From Natrinema salinisoli (GTDB taxonomy: Archaea; Halobacteriota; Halobacteria; Halobacteriales; Natrialbaceae): 64,000 bases of DNA. The stretch's first letter is position 1. The number at the start of each line of letters is the position of its first letter. The stretch is taken from contig NZ_CP084469.1 of NCBI RefSeq assembly GCF_020405205.1, positions 2,790,001 to 2,854,000 on the forward strand. Reading direction: 5' to 3'. Under the pieces are notes generated by a model that was not told the DNA's origin, searched no databases, and saw only the letters and a list, made by a program, of their open reading frames with translations. Below are positions 1 to 8,295 of this stretch, in pieces. Position numbers and translations under genes: made by a program.

Positions 1-63
1 CGAGAGACCCCGATGACGTACTAATGAACAGGTCCCCGGGTGCACGGAGAGCGTCTCGAGATC

Positions 64-1041
64 ATGACTGACGCGAGTTCGACACCGAAGCGGAGTAGCG
101 ATTCGACGGGTGAGGACACTCTCCAGGTCTCGACCGTCGAGCGGTTGTGTGCCGACATCGAGGCGAACGTCTCGCGCGTGATCGTCGGTCACGACGAGGT
201 GATCGAACACGTCATTACCGCCGTCCTCGGACGCGGGCACGTCCTGCTCGACGACGTCCCCGGCGTCGGGAAGACGATGCTCGCGCGCGCGATCGCCAGG
301 TCGGTCGACTGTACGTTCAGCCGCGTTCAGTTCACGCCGGATCTGCTCCCGAGCGACGTCACCGGCGTGAACGTCTTCAACCAGAAGACCCGCGAGTTCG
401 ACTTCCAGTCCGGTCCCATCTTCGGCAACATCGTGCTGGGCGACGAGATCAACCGCGCGCCCCCGAAGACGCAGGCGGCGCTGCTCGAGGCCATGGAGGA
501 AGGACAGGTCACGACCGACGGCACGACCCGCGACCTCCCGACGCCCTTTACCGTGATCGCGACCCAGAACGCCGTCGAGCCGAACCGGACCTACGACCTG
601 CCCTTCGCCGAGCTCGATCGCTTCATGAAGAAACTGCATCTGGGCTACCCCGATCCCGACGAGGAGGCCGAACTGCTCGGCCGGACGGTCGGCGACCACC
701 CGATCGAATCGCTCGAGTCCGTCACCGATCGCGAAACGCTCGTCGCCGCCCGCGAGACGGTTTCGAGGGTGCAGGTCGCGGAACCGGTTCGAACGTACGC
801 GACGCGACTCGCGGCGTATACGCGCGAGAACGCACACATCGGCGTGAGCCCCCGCGGTACGATCTCGCTCCTCCGGGCGGCACAGGCACGCGCCGTCACG
901 AACGGGCGAGACTACGTCATTCCGGACGATCTCCAGGTCGAAGCGCCCGTGGTGATGAGCCACCGAATCAAGACGACCGGCCACGACCGGGACGGCGCCA
1001 CGGTGGTCGAAAACGCACTCCAGCACGTCGCCGTCGAATGA
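64..1041 (+). CDS. MoxR-family AAA+ ATPase
   Basis: A 325-residue MoxR-type AAA+ ATPase. It shows a Walker A motif (GVGKT, residues about 67-71), a Walker B region (LGDEINRAPPKTQAALLEAMEEGQ) that is very typical of MoxR, a sensor-1 segment (VIATQN) and an arginine-finger region (ELDRF). MoxR ATPases act as chaperones that remodel or activate partner proteins, often ones with VWA domains. The ATG at 64 is chosen over an in-frame GTG at 40 because the extra residues are not typical. Its TGA overlaps the ATG of the next gene (ATGA), so the DUF58 partner is translationally coupled. The substrate cannot be read from sequence. Confidence 0.95.
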   Translation: MTDASSTPKRSSDSTGEDTLQVSTVERLCADIEANVSRVIVGHDEVIEHVITAVLGRGHVLLDDVPGVGKTMLARAIARSVDCTFSRVQFTPDLLPSDVTGVNVFNQKTREFDFQSGPIFGNIVLGDEINRAPPKTQAALLEAMEEGQVTTDGTTRDLPTPFTVIATQNAVEPNRTYDLPFAELDRFMKKLHLGYPDPDEEAELLGRTVGDHPIESLESVTDRETLVAARETVSRVQVAEPVRTYATRLAAYTRENAHIGVSPRGTISLLRAAQARAVTNGRDYVIPDDLQVEAPVVMSHRIKTTGHDRDGATVVENALQHVAVE

Positions 1042-2114
1042 GACTCACGCGCCGCGGCTGGACCGTCGTCGCCGTCGCCTCCGGGGCCGTCGCGCTGAGC
1101 TGGCAGTCCGGCCCCCGGGCGCTGAACGCCGTCGTCGTTCCCCTGATCGTCGTCCTGCTGGCCGGCCTGCTCACGGTCGCTCGAGCGGACCGGCCGCGCG
1201 TCGTTCGCCAGCCGGTCACCGAAGGGTTCATTCGCGAGGAGAGATCCGTCGAGGTCGCGATCGAAACCGACGGAGCTGCTGCCGCAACCGTCCGCGATAC
1301 CGTCGCTGACGGCCTCTCGGCGACGACCGATCCGCACGTAGACACCACGCTCCACGGCGAGGAGACGTTCGCGTACGACGTGCAACTCGAGGCGCGGGGC
1401 GAGCGCCGGGTCGGCCCGCTATCGATCACCGTCACGGACATCCTCGGACTCGTCGAGCGGCGATTCGCGTACGAGGAAACGACCCCCGTTCTCGTCTATC
1501 CGCGGGTTCGGGACCTGAGCCGCGGGCCCGCAGCCGACGTGGAGGCGCTCGCCAGCGTCGCCGACCGCCTCGTGAACGAGGAGTTCGACCACCTCCGGGA
1601 GTACCGGCGCGGAGATCCGTTGCGCGACGTCCACTGGAAGACCGCGGCCAAGCGACCCGAGGACGACCTGGTCGTCACGGAGTACACCGACGACGACGAA
1701 ACCGGCGCAGTCACGGTCGCCGCCGACTGCCTCGTCGACCGCAGCGACGAGATGGCCTCGGCCGCTGCCAGCGTCGCGACCTACCTCCTCGAGCGTGGTG
1801 CAACGGTCGGACTCGCGACGCCCGAGGGAACACAGCCACCGGGATCGGGCCGGGCCCACCACCGCGAGCTGCTCCAATTGTTAGCGGTCGCTGGCCCCGG
1901 GGAACTCGCGGATCGAACCCGTCAGAACGCGGACGTGCTGGTCCGAACCGACGAAGCCGGGACGACAGTCGTCGTCGACGATCGCGAGTTGGCCTTCGAT
2001 CGACTCTGCGGGCCCGAGCAAGCGGAACGGGAGAAACCGGAGGGCCGAAACCGGACCGGGAACGACGGCCACGGTGACCACGACACCAACAGACGGCCAG
2101 GGATGACCGCATGA
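1038..2114 (+). CDS. DUF58 domain protein
   Basis: A 358-residue protein with two hydrophobic N-terminal segments (residues about 8-45) followed by a domain carrying the DUF58 signature at residues about 188-204 (EYRRGDPLRDVHWKTAAK). DUF58 proteins are VWA-like and are regularly found beside MoxR ATPases and transglutaminases, where they are thought to be membrane-anchored partners. The gene starts inside the stop codon of the MoxR gene and its own TGA overlaps the next ATG, giving a three-gene coupled operon. The C-terminal 30 residues are low-complexity and charged. The molecular role is not established. Confidence 0.93.
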   Translation: MRLTRRGWTVVAVASGAVALSWQSGPRALNAVVVPLIVVLLAGLLTVARADRPRVVRQPVTEGFIREERSVEVAIETDGAAAATVRDTVADGLSATTDPHVDTTLHGEETFAYDVQLEARGERRVGPLSITVTDILGLVERRFAYEETTPVLVYPRVRDLSRGPAADVEALASVADRLVNEEFDHLREYRRGDPLRDVHWKTAAKRPEDDLVVTEYTDDDETGAVTVAADCLVDRSDEMASAAASVATYLLERGATVGLATPEGTQPPGSGRAHHRELLQLLAVAGPGELADRTRQNADVLVRTDEAGTTVVVDDRELAFDRLCGPEQAEREKPEGRNRTGNDGHGDHDTNRRPGMTA

Positions 2115-4405
2115 GCACGAAATCGTCCAGTCACGCCGGTGATCGAACGGTATCGTTGAACGCGGAGGGGACCGTCAGTACCGATGTCGTCCGTCTGCTC
2201 GCCCTCGGGTGCGTGTTGGTCCTGACGGCGTCGTACGTGAGCGTCCTCTACGGGATCACGAAGGTCGTCGGCGGCAGCGGATCGCTGTTCGCACTCGTCG
2301 GGCTCATGCTGCTCGCGGCGACGGTACTCGCGCGGCTGATCCGCCCCCGAACCGCGGGAACGCTCGCGCTGACGGCGGCCGGACTCGGGTTCGCCTACTA
2401 CCTCACTTCGGCCGGCGTCGAGCTGGGCGTCGTCCTCACCGGAACGAACGCGATCGTTTCCGACACCGTCGCGCTCGCGACCGGTCTCCCGGTGCTCCGA
2501 ATGGTTCAGGCAGGGATCTGGACGCTCGGATTCGCGCCCGCTCCCGTCTTCCTCTCGTGGTATCTCGCCGTTCGCGGCCGGTACGGGCTCAGCGTCGTCC
2601 CCGGCGGCCTCGCGCTGGGCTTTCTCGTGTTGACCGGCGACGCGGGGACGCTCGTCACCCTGACCGGGACCCTCGCCGCCGTCGGGGCCGTCGCCGGCGG
2701 CGAACTCGAGCGCCGCGGCGGCTCGATCGCACAGGCGGATCTGCTCGCGGTCCTGTTCGCGGTGATCGTCGTCCTCTCGCTGTCGGTGACGATCGTTCCC
2801 GGCGAGCCGACGGGGCCGACGCACCTCGTCCAGGGCGAATCCGGCACGCTCGAGGCGACGATCGACTCCGCTCCCCAGCGATCGGGGATCTCCGGGCAGG
2901 TGGATCTCTCGCCGGAGGTTCGGTTTACGGTCGAGTCCGATCGGCCATCGTACTGGCGGACCGGCGTCTACGACCGGTTCACCGGTGACGAGTGGGTCCG
3001 GACGGGGCAGGATCGCCGGTACGACGGCCGGCTCGCGGACCCACCCAGCAGCAGTGGGACCGTCCGACAGACCGTCACCGCCGAGACGGAGCTCGGAATC
3101 ATGCCCGTCGCGCCCCAGCCGCTGGCGCTCGATGGCGACGTGACGCGAGCGACGACCGTCTCCAGACACGACCAACCGCGACCCGAGACGCCACTACAAG
3201 AGGGGGACAGCTACGCCGTCGAGAGCGCGGTCGTCGATCCCGAGCCGGACGCGCTCCGAATAGCCGGAACGAGTTACCCCGACGAGGTGACCGACCACTA
3301 CCTCCAGACGCCCGAAGACACCTCGAGCGAGTTCCGGGAGCGGACCGACGAAATTACGGCCGGTAGCGACACGCCGCACGGGAAGGCGGTCGCGATTCGG
3401 GACCACCTCCGGTCCTCGAAGGGGTACTCGCTCGACGTCTCCCAGCCCGCCGGAAACGTCGCCGAAGGGTTTCTGCTCGAGATGGACGAGGGCTACTGCG
3501 TCTACTTCGCGACGACGATGACGCAGATGCTCCGCGAAGAGGGAGTCCCGGCCCGATACGTCACCGGCTACACGACCGGTCAACAGGTCGATAACGGCGA
3601 GTACGTCGTCCGCGGACTCGACGCCCACTCCTGGGTCGAGGTCTACTTCCCGGGTCACGGCTGGGTCCAGTTCGATCCGACGCCGGGCGGCAGCCGCGCC
3701 GACGTCCACACCGACCGGCTGCAGGAGGCACGCGAGAACGGTACCGAGGACGTAGACACCGAGGACAGCGAGGACGTGCCGATCGGCGACGAAAGCGATC
3801 CCGGCGAGCCGCCCGCGTCCGATCCCGACGACTCGAACGAGTCGCCGTCCGACGACCCCACCGACGAGACGGATCCGGACGACGGAACCGATCCTGACGA
3901 TCCCGATAACGAAACCGATCCGAGCACGTCGGATGAGGGCACGGGCGGGGAAGCGGCCGGGGACGACGACTCGCTCACCGATCGCCTCGTCGCGATCGGG
4001 TACGAGACGGGTGCGCTCGGGCTCGTCCTCCTCGTCGGCCTCGCTGCAGGTGCCCGCCGGACCGACGCGACGACGCGTCTCGGTCGTGCAATCGGCATCT
4101 ACTGGCACGGGTTCCGGGGCGAGCCCGACCGGGACGCCCGACGCGCGTTCCACCGCCTCGAGCGACTGTTCGCCCGGCAGTACCGACCCCGCCGTCCCTC
4201 GGAGTCGCCGCGAGCCTATCTGCAGGCGGTATCGACGACGACCGCCGCGGAGGAGTCGCTCGATCCGGGGGTCGAGCGGGTCCTCGAGTACTACGAACGC
4301 GCGACCTACGGCGACGGAGTCGGCCGGGCGGAAGCCGACGACGCGATCGAGATCGTCGACGATCTCGCCCGAAGTCGGCTCCCGGTAGTCGGTCGCCTTC
4401 GTTGA
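2111..4405 (+). CDS. Membrane transglutaminase-like protein (TgpA/DUF3488 type)
   Basis: A 764-residue membrane protein. The first 240 residues form several transmembrane helices. An extracytoplasmic transglutaminase-like domain follows with an apparent Cys463/His506/Asp522 triad (GYCVYF, DAHSWVEV, QFDPTPG). Next come an acidic Asp/Glu/Ser/Pro linker (residues about 540-620), one more helix and a cytoplasmic DUF4129-like tail. The order matches TgpA-type proteins. It is the last gene of the MoxR-DUF58-TGase operon. Such operons occur in bacteria and archaea and may modify or cleave surface proteins, but the substrate is unknown. The long acidic linker is a normal haloarchaeal adaptation. Confidence 0.93.
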   Translation: MSTKSSSHAGDRTVSLNAEGTVSTDVVRLLALGCVLVLTASYVSVLYGITKVVGGSGSLFALVGLMLLAATVLARLIRPRTAGTLALTAAGLGFAYYLTSAGVELGVVLTGTNAIVSDTVALATGLPVLRMVQAGIWTLGFAPAPVFLSWYLAVRGRYGLSVVPGGLALGFLVLTGDAGTLVTLTGTLAAVGAVAGGELERRGGSIAQADLLAVLFAVIVVLSLSVTIVPGEPTGPTHLVQGESGTLEATIDSAPQRSGISGQVDLSPEVRFTVESDRPSYWRTGVYDRFTGDEWVRTGQDRRYDGRLADPPSSSGTVRQTVTAETELGIMPVAPQPLALDGDVTRATTVSRHDQPRPETPLQEGDSYAVESAVVDPEPDALRIAGTSYPDEVTDHYLQTPEDTSSEFRERTDEITAGSDTPHGKAVAIRDHLRSSKGYSLDVSQPAGNVAEGFLLEMDEGYCVYFATTMTQMLREEGVPARYVTGYTTGQQVDNGEYVVRGLDAHSWVEVYFPGHGWVQFDPTPGGSRADVHTDRLQEARENGTEDVDTEDSEDVPIGDESDPGEPPASDPDDSNESPSDDPTDETDPDDGTDPDDPDNETDPSTSDEGTGGEAAGDDDSLTDRLVAIGYETGALGLVLLVGLAAGARRTDATTRLGRAIGIYWHGFRGEPDRDARRAFHRLERLFARQYRPRRPSESPRAYLQAVSTTTAAEESLDPGVERVLEYYERATYGDGVGRAEADDAIEIVDDLARSRLPVVGRLR

Positions 4406-4533
4406 TGCCTGAGCCGAACCGGCGGGTAATTCGGTCAACCGAGACGTGAGTTCGTTCGAGAGCGGTTAGCGAGCGGTACTCTCGCCGGACACATTAAAAA
4501 AGAACCACGCGAGGGCATGCGGGTCCCGATAGT

Positions 4534-4541
4534 GTTTAATA
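4534..4541 (+). promoter_or_regulatory. Probable TATA box of the SUI1/eIF1-like gene
   Basis: The sequence TTTAATAT lies about 26 bases before the ATG at 4567. This is the spacing expected if transcription starts at or just before the start codon, as in the leaderless mRNAs common in haloarchaea. Confidence 0.5.
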
Positions 4542-4566
4542 TGCCCGTTTCATACCTACGAACGTA

Positions 4567-4860
4567 ATGTCGGAAGTCTGCTCGACGTGCGGGCTGCCCC
4601 AGGAACTCTGCGTCTGCGAAGACGTGGCGAAGGGCCAACAACAGCTCAACATCCGCATTGACGAGCGCAGATACGGGAAAGAGGTAACGATCGTCGAAGG
4701 ATTCGACCCGAAGGACGTCGATCTGGACAGTCTCTCGTCGGATCTCAAGTCCAAATTCGCCTGTGGTGGGACCGTCGAGGACGACCAGATCGAGCTCCAG
4801 GGGAACCACACCGGCCGCATCGAAGAGTTCCTTCGGGACCGCGGCTTCAACGTCGCCTAA
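4567..4860 (+). CDS. SUI1/eIF1-like translation factor (YciH family)
   Basis: A 97-residue protein of the SUI1/eIF1 fold. The C-terminal half carries the conserved [18 protein letters not shown] block and ends with a helix ([12 protein letters not shown]), as in archaeal aIF1 and bacterial YciH. The N-terminus has four cysteines ([15 protein letters not shown]) that look like a small metal site. In archaea the family helps select the correct start codon on the small ribosomal subunit. Length is normal and a TATA-like element sits at leaderless distance. It is a monocistronic gene followed by a T-run. Confidence 0.95.
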   Translation: MSEVCSTCGLPQELCVCEDVAKGQQQLNIRIDERRYGKEVTIVEGFDPKDVDLDSLSSDLKSKFACGGTVEDDQIELQGNHTGRIEEFLRDRGFNVA

Positions 4861-4919
4861 TGCCCGCGATGCTCTGAGACGACTTCCGAACCCACGATCG
4901 CGCACGACGCTACGATCGG

Positions 4920-4925
4920 TTTTTT
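4920..4925 (+). terminator. Oligo-T terminator after the SUI1 gene
   Basis: A run of six T residues (4920-4925) lies 60 bases after the stop codon. Oligo-T runs without a strong hairpin are the usual archaeal termination signal. Confidence 0.45.
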
Positions 4926-5027
4926 GCGACAGTCATCGACCAGTGGCGTCACTACCGGCTCTCACTCGTCGGCATCGAGCCACCGCTCGTCGACTCGAGT
5001 TCGTTTCGAAAACGGCTCCCGCAACGA

Positions 5028-5390
5028 TCAGAACGGGGATTCCTGTTCGGTCGTTTCCGCTTCGTCGTCCTCGCGGACGAGCCCGTGCTTCATCCCGTAC
5101 TTGTCGAGTCCACCCTCCATGCTCTCGACGCGCGCGTCGGCAGTCCCCTCGTAGGACCCGATGAGCTGTGCAGCCTGTACGCTCGCCTTTCCGTGGGGAC
5201 AGACCGTGACGATGTGATCCTCACCATCGAGTTCGTCGATGCGGTCCATGAGCTGGTTGAAGGGAATGTTCTCGCTGTCCGGGATGTGGCTGTGTTCGAA
5301 ACTCCGCTCGTCGCGAATGTCGACGATACGAACGTCCGCATCGTCCTCGAGGAGCTCTTTGACTTCGTCAGTAGAGATTTCGCCGTCCAT
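5028..5390 (-). CDS. Rhodanese-like domain protein
   Basis: A single-domain rhodanese of 120 residues. The ATG at 5390 starts the domain directly (MDGEISTDEVKELL); the longer frame upstream is not rhodanese-like. The active-site loop is CPHGKAS with the catalytic Cys at residue 64, and the family motif DIRDERSFEHSHIPDSENIP is present. Such proteins carry sulfane sulfur as a persulfide, for example in thiouridine or molybdopterin pathways, but no neighbour reveals the partner. The C-terminus is acidic and disordered. Confidence 0.92.
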   Translation of the reverse strand: MDGEISTDEVKELLEDDADVRIVDIRDERSFEHSHIPDSENIPFNQLMDRIDELDGEDHIVTVCPHGKASVQAAQLIGSYEGTADARVESMEGGLDKYGMKHGLVREDDEAETTEQESPF

Positions 5391-5536
5391 TATCGTCGGA
5401 TTGGATGTCGACTCGAATAAGATCAGGGGTTTGGAACGGTCACCGAACCCGCTCGCGATCCTGTCTGGGACACTTTTTCTGAGACTAAAAGATAGGAACA
5501 AAAGACATATAATATAGCTATTTGCTGGTCCCAGTA

Positions 5537-5782
5537 ATGGCTACTGCGATAGTTCCGATGGGAGCCGCTGGAACGGCATTCGTCATCGGCTTGCCGGTGT
5601 TGTTCGTCGCCTGGATCGCCGCAGTGATCTGGGTATACAGTGATTGTCAGACGAACAGCCCCCACAGTCCGACGGTCTGGGCGTTCATCGTGTTCTTCGG
5701 TGGAATCGTTGGCCTCGTACTCTATTTCCGAATCGGTAGAGGGGAACCGGCCGCGCGTTCCAATCGGCAGCTCCGGGTGTAG
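5537..5782 (+). CDS. Small membrane protein, PLDc_N-like
   Basis: An 81-residue protein with two transmembrane helices (residues about 8-32 and 45-65) separated by a short loop, followed by a basic tail. The pattern WVYSDC...W..IVFFGGIVGLVLY resembles the two-helix unit found at the N-terminus of cardiolipin synthases (PLDc_N), which also occurs alone in many haloarchaea. The ATG at 5537 is preferred to an upstream TTG at 5522. It is divergent from the rhodanese gene and they share a 146-bp promoter region. No catalytic domain is attached, so it is not itself an enzyme. Confidence 0.8.
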   Translation: MATAIVPMGAAGTAFVIGLPVLFVAWIAAVIWVYSDCQTNSPHSPTVWAFIVFFGGIVGLVLYFRIGRGEPAARSNRQLRV

Positions 5783-5794
5783 GTCACTATAGCA

Positions 5795-6388
5795 TTACAA
5801 CAACCCGTCCTCTTTCGCCAGCAACAGCCCCCCCAGCGTCGCGTCGTTCGTCGGCTGCTCGCGAGCCCGCTCGAGCGCCTCGTCGACCGGCACCGTCGTC
5901 ACCTCGAGGAACTCGTTGCTGTCGAGTTCCCGCTCGCCGGGTTCGAGTCCCTCGGCGTAGACGATCGCGCGGTCGTGTCGGAGGACGCCGGTTGCGACCG
6001 CATACTCCTGCAACAGGGCCGTACTCGAGGGTCGGAAGCCGGTTTCCTCCTCGAGTTCGCGCGTCGCCGCCCCCGTGTAGGACTCGCCGTCCTCGACGAT
6101 TCCCGCGGGGAGCTCGAGGTGGGTCTCGCGGATGGTGGGGCGGTACTGTTCGACGAACAGAATGCGATCGTCGCTGCCGCTCGCACCCTCACCGGCAACA
6201 CCGTCCATATCCGCGAGGACGCCGCCGTCGATCCGCGCGACCACGACGACCGCGGGCGGCAGATCCGCCCAGTAGTATCGCTTCTGCGTCCCGTCGGGCT
6301 GTTCGAGCAGATCGTATCCGCCGTCGTACCAGCCCGTCTCGTACTCGGTTCGCTCCTCGAGCAGGTCCCACTCGTCGGGTGTCGTCAT
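5795..6388 (-). CDS. NUDIX hydrolase (ADP-ribose pyrophosphatase-like)
   Basis: A 197-residue NUDIX hydrolase. The NUDIX box is complete (G96, E102, then RELEEETGF at 110-118), matching Gx5Ex7REUxEExGU, with a metal-binding glutamate cluster. The upstream strand FVEQYRPTIRETHLELPAG is typical of ADP-ribose pyrophosphatases, so ADP-ribose or a related nucleotide sugar is the likely substrate. The ATG at 6388 is preferred to the TTG three codons earlier. It is tail-to-tail with the small membrane protein gene. Confidence 0.92.
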   Translation of the reverse strand: MTTPDEWDLLEERTEYETGWYDGGYDLLEQPDGTQKRYYWADLPPAVVVVARIDGGVLADMDGVAGEGASGSDDRILFVEQYRPTIRETHLELPAGIVEDGESYTGAATRELEEETGFRPSSTALLQEYAVATGVLRHDRAIVYAEGLEPGERELDSNEFLEVTTVPVDEALERAREQPTNDATLGGLLLAKEDGLL

Positions 6389-6475
6389 CGTGAGCAAGTG
6401 GGCGCTCGAGCGGATAATAGGTGGTGGTCGCTACGAACCGGTTACTCGTCGAGCAGATCGGATAGTCGAGTTCGG

Positions 6476-6886
6476 CTACACGAGGTCCCGATACAACCGG
6501 CCGAACGCCTGCCGGCGGAGCGTCGCCACCGCCGCGTCCTCCTCGTTCTGGAAAGTCGCCGCGACGGCCTCGGCGTCCGGCCCCGCGTGCCAGACGACGT
6601 GGTCGACGTCCTCGTGGCCGGTTTCCGTCACCTCGCCGTCGTAGGACTCGCGCCAGTCCTCGAACTCCTCGCGGCTCCCGACGCGAACCGCGAGCAGACT
6701 CGCAAATAGCGCATCGCGAGCGGTCTCGACGACGTCGCCGGTGACGCGTTCGTCGTACTCCTCGCGATCGAACGCCATGGCCTTCGCGACTTCCCGGACG
6801 ACCGTCTGCGCCGCGGGACCGACCGACTCGTACTGTGTGCGTGCGTCTTCGGCCGACTCGAAGGAAAACGTTCCCACCGTGTGCAT
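6476..6886 (-). CDS. Conserved haloarchaeal protein (DUF5809-like)
   Basis: A 136-residue cytosolic protein that begins MHTVGTFSFESAEDARTQYE and is largely helical and acidic. I recognise it as a haloarchaea-specific family, probably the one catalogued as DUF5809, but could not check. It lies 25 bp after the zinc-finger-like gene below on the same strand, a pairing I remember from other haloarchaea, so the two probably share an mRNA. No catalytic motif is visible and the function is unknown. Confidence 0.75.
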   Translation of the reverse strand: MHTVGTFSFESAEDARTQYESVGPAAQTVVREVAKAMAFDREEYDERVTGDVVETARDALFASLLAVRVGSREEFEDWRESYDGEVTETGHEDVDHVVWHAGPDAEAVAATFQNEEDAAVATLRRQAFGRLYRDLV

Positions 6887-6911
6887 ATCCGGATCCTCGG
6901 CCGACTGGCAG

Positions 6912-7361
6912 TTACGCGTTTCCGTTCCCGTCGACGTCGCTGTCCGCGTCGTCGGGACTCGAGACCGGTTCATCACCGTCTCCATCGCCGTCGCTCTCGC
7001 TCGAGGACTGCATCTCGCGAGTCAGCTCCGCGGCCTCCCGAAGCACGTCCTTCGCTTCGGCGGTCATCGCTCCGCGACCGGGCTGGCGGCTCTGGCGGGC
7101 GATCCCCTCCTCGAGCGATCCCGGGCGGCCGCGCTCGTGACCGTGGCCGGAGTCCTCGAAGTCGGGGGTGTCGATCTCCTCGGCGTGTGGCGCGACGATC
7201 TCGCCGAGTTCCTCGGGGCTCCGGTCGCTCCAGTCGGGCGCGTGCTCCGCGAGCCACTCGCGGTGTTCCTCGCGACCGAGCGACGCGGTGATCGCGAGGT
7301 GGTTCGCGAGATGAACCGCGTCGGCCTCCTCGACGTCACAGACCGGACAGGCGTATCCCAT
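6912..7361 (-). CDS. Zinc-finger-like haloarchaeal protein (DUF5810-like)
   Basis: A 149-residue protein with an N-terminal C2H2-like site: CPVC at residues 5-8 followed by the histidines of HLANHLAI. The middle is a helical WL.EHAPDW region and the C-terminus is a disordered acidic tail. It resembles the haloarchaeal family I know as DUF5810. It is first of a two-gene unit with the DUF5809-like gene. The finger suggests binding of nucleic acid or protein, but this is inference only. Confidence 0.75.
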   Translation of the reverse strand: MGYACPVCDVEEADAVHLANHLAITASLGREEHREWLAEHAPDWSDRSPEELGEIVAPHAEEIDTPDFEDSGHGHERGRPGSLEEGIARQSRQPGRGAMTAEAKDVLREAAELTREMQSSSESDGDGDGDEPVSSPDDADSDVDGNGNA

Positions 7362-7406
7362 GCGTGACGATACCGGTTGCGAACGGTAAAACGTCTCGCA
7401 AACCCG

Positions 7407-7880
7407 CTACTCGAGTTTCCGGATCATCACGATCGCGTCCTCGCCGTTGCCGTAGTACTCGGGGACTCGCCGAAGCGGATCGAATCCGAACTCACGATAG
7501 AGGCGTTTTGCGTCGTCGTTCGACCGTCGAACCTCGAGTTTGACCGTCTCCGCACCGCGGGCCGCGAGCACGCCGAGCGATCGCGACAGGAGCGTCGAAC
7601 CGACACCGTCCCCGCGATGCTCGGGGTGGACGGCGATGTCCTTGACGTGCCCCAGCGCGCGGCCGATCTGCTGGGTCACGTCGGCGACGACGTAGCCGGC
7701 GATCTGCCCGTTCGTTTCGGCGACCAGAAACCCGGGTTCGCCGAGGAACCGCTCGAACGCGTCGTAGGGCCAGGGCTGGGAAAACGAGGCGTTCTCGATG
7801 CGAACGACCGCGAGCAGATCCGCGCGCTCCGCCGATCGGATCCGCACTTCCTCGCCGTCCTCCGGCGCGGGCGTTGTCAC
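7407..7880 (-). CDS. rimI: Ribosomal protein alanine N-acetyltransferase, GNAT family
   Basis: A GNAT acetyltransferase of 157 residues starting at a GTG (7880) just before the domain. The acetyl-CoA loop is RGDGVG (residues 89-94), preceded by the RimI-like segment IAVHPEHR, and the C-terminal EYYGNGEDAIVM strand is typical of RimI/ArdI-like N-alpha-acetyltransferases. In archaea these acetylate many protein N-termini. A longer start at 8006 would add 42 residues unlike the family. It is 46 bp from its neighbour and is probably transcribed alone. Confidence 0.88.
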   Translation of the reverse strand: MTTPAPEDGEEVRIRSAERADLLAVVRIENASFSQPWPYDAFERFLGEPGFLVAETNGQIAGYVVADVTQQIGRALGHVKDIAVHPEHRGDGVGSTLLSRSLGVLAARGAETVKLEVRRSNDDAKRLYREFGFDPLRRVPEYYGNGEDAIVMIRKLE

Positions 7881-7974
7881 ACGTCCGACTAAGACCCCGG
7901 ATACTAAAAGCCGTACGCGTCTCGGCAGATATACTCGCGTTCGGGGCCGGTCATCGGATCGAGTGATGTAGCGG

Positions 7975-8295
7975 TTACACCGTCTCGAGGCGGTCGATTT
8001 CCGCATCCGACCAGTCGTAGAAGTGGTTATCAGTCTGCCGGAGGACGGTTACACACTCGTTGTGCTGGCGGCGAGCCTGGTCGACCAGCGGATCGTCCGG
8101 GTTGGTTTCGATCCAGTCGCGCAGTTCCGCGAGCGCCTCCGGCGAGTAGGTTTCCATCCGATCCTGGTAGTTGAGGATTTCGACCTTTCGGCTCTCCTGA
8201 CGCAGGGTTCGAACGAGTGCCCATCCGGCAACACCGTAGAAGGCGAGCAGGGTGAACGCGAGCATCCCGAGCACCTCGGGCGTGAGCGCCGCCAT
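7975..8295 (-). CDS. Small single-TM protein coupled to the NSS transporter
   Basis: A 106-residue protein with one N-terminal transmembrane helix (residues about 8-30) and a soluble helical tail (YQDRMETYSPEALAELRDWI). Its ATG overlaps the TGA of the transporter gene (TGATG), so it is translationally coupled. Bacterial NSS transporters of the MetPS type need a small one-helix subunit encoded next to them; this protein has the same position and topology but a longer tail. A MetS-like accessory role is therefore inferred from context, not from sequence identity. Confidence 0.7.
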   Translation of the reverse strand: MAALTPEVLGMLAFTLLAFYGVAGWALVRTLRQESRKVEILNYQDRMETYSPEALAELRDWIETNPDDPLVDQARRQHNECVTVLRQTDNHFYDWSDAEIDRLETV

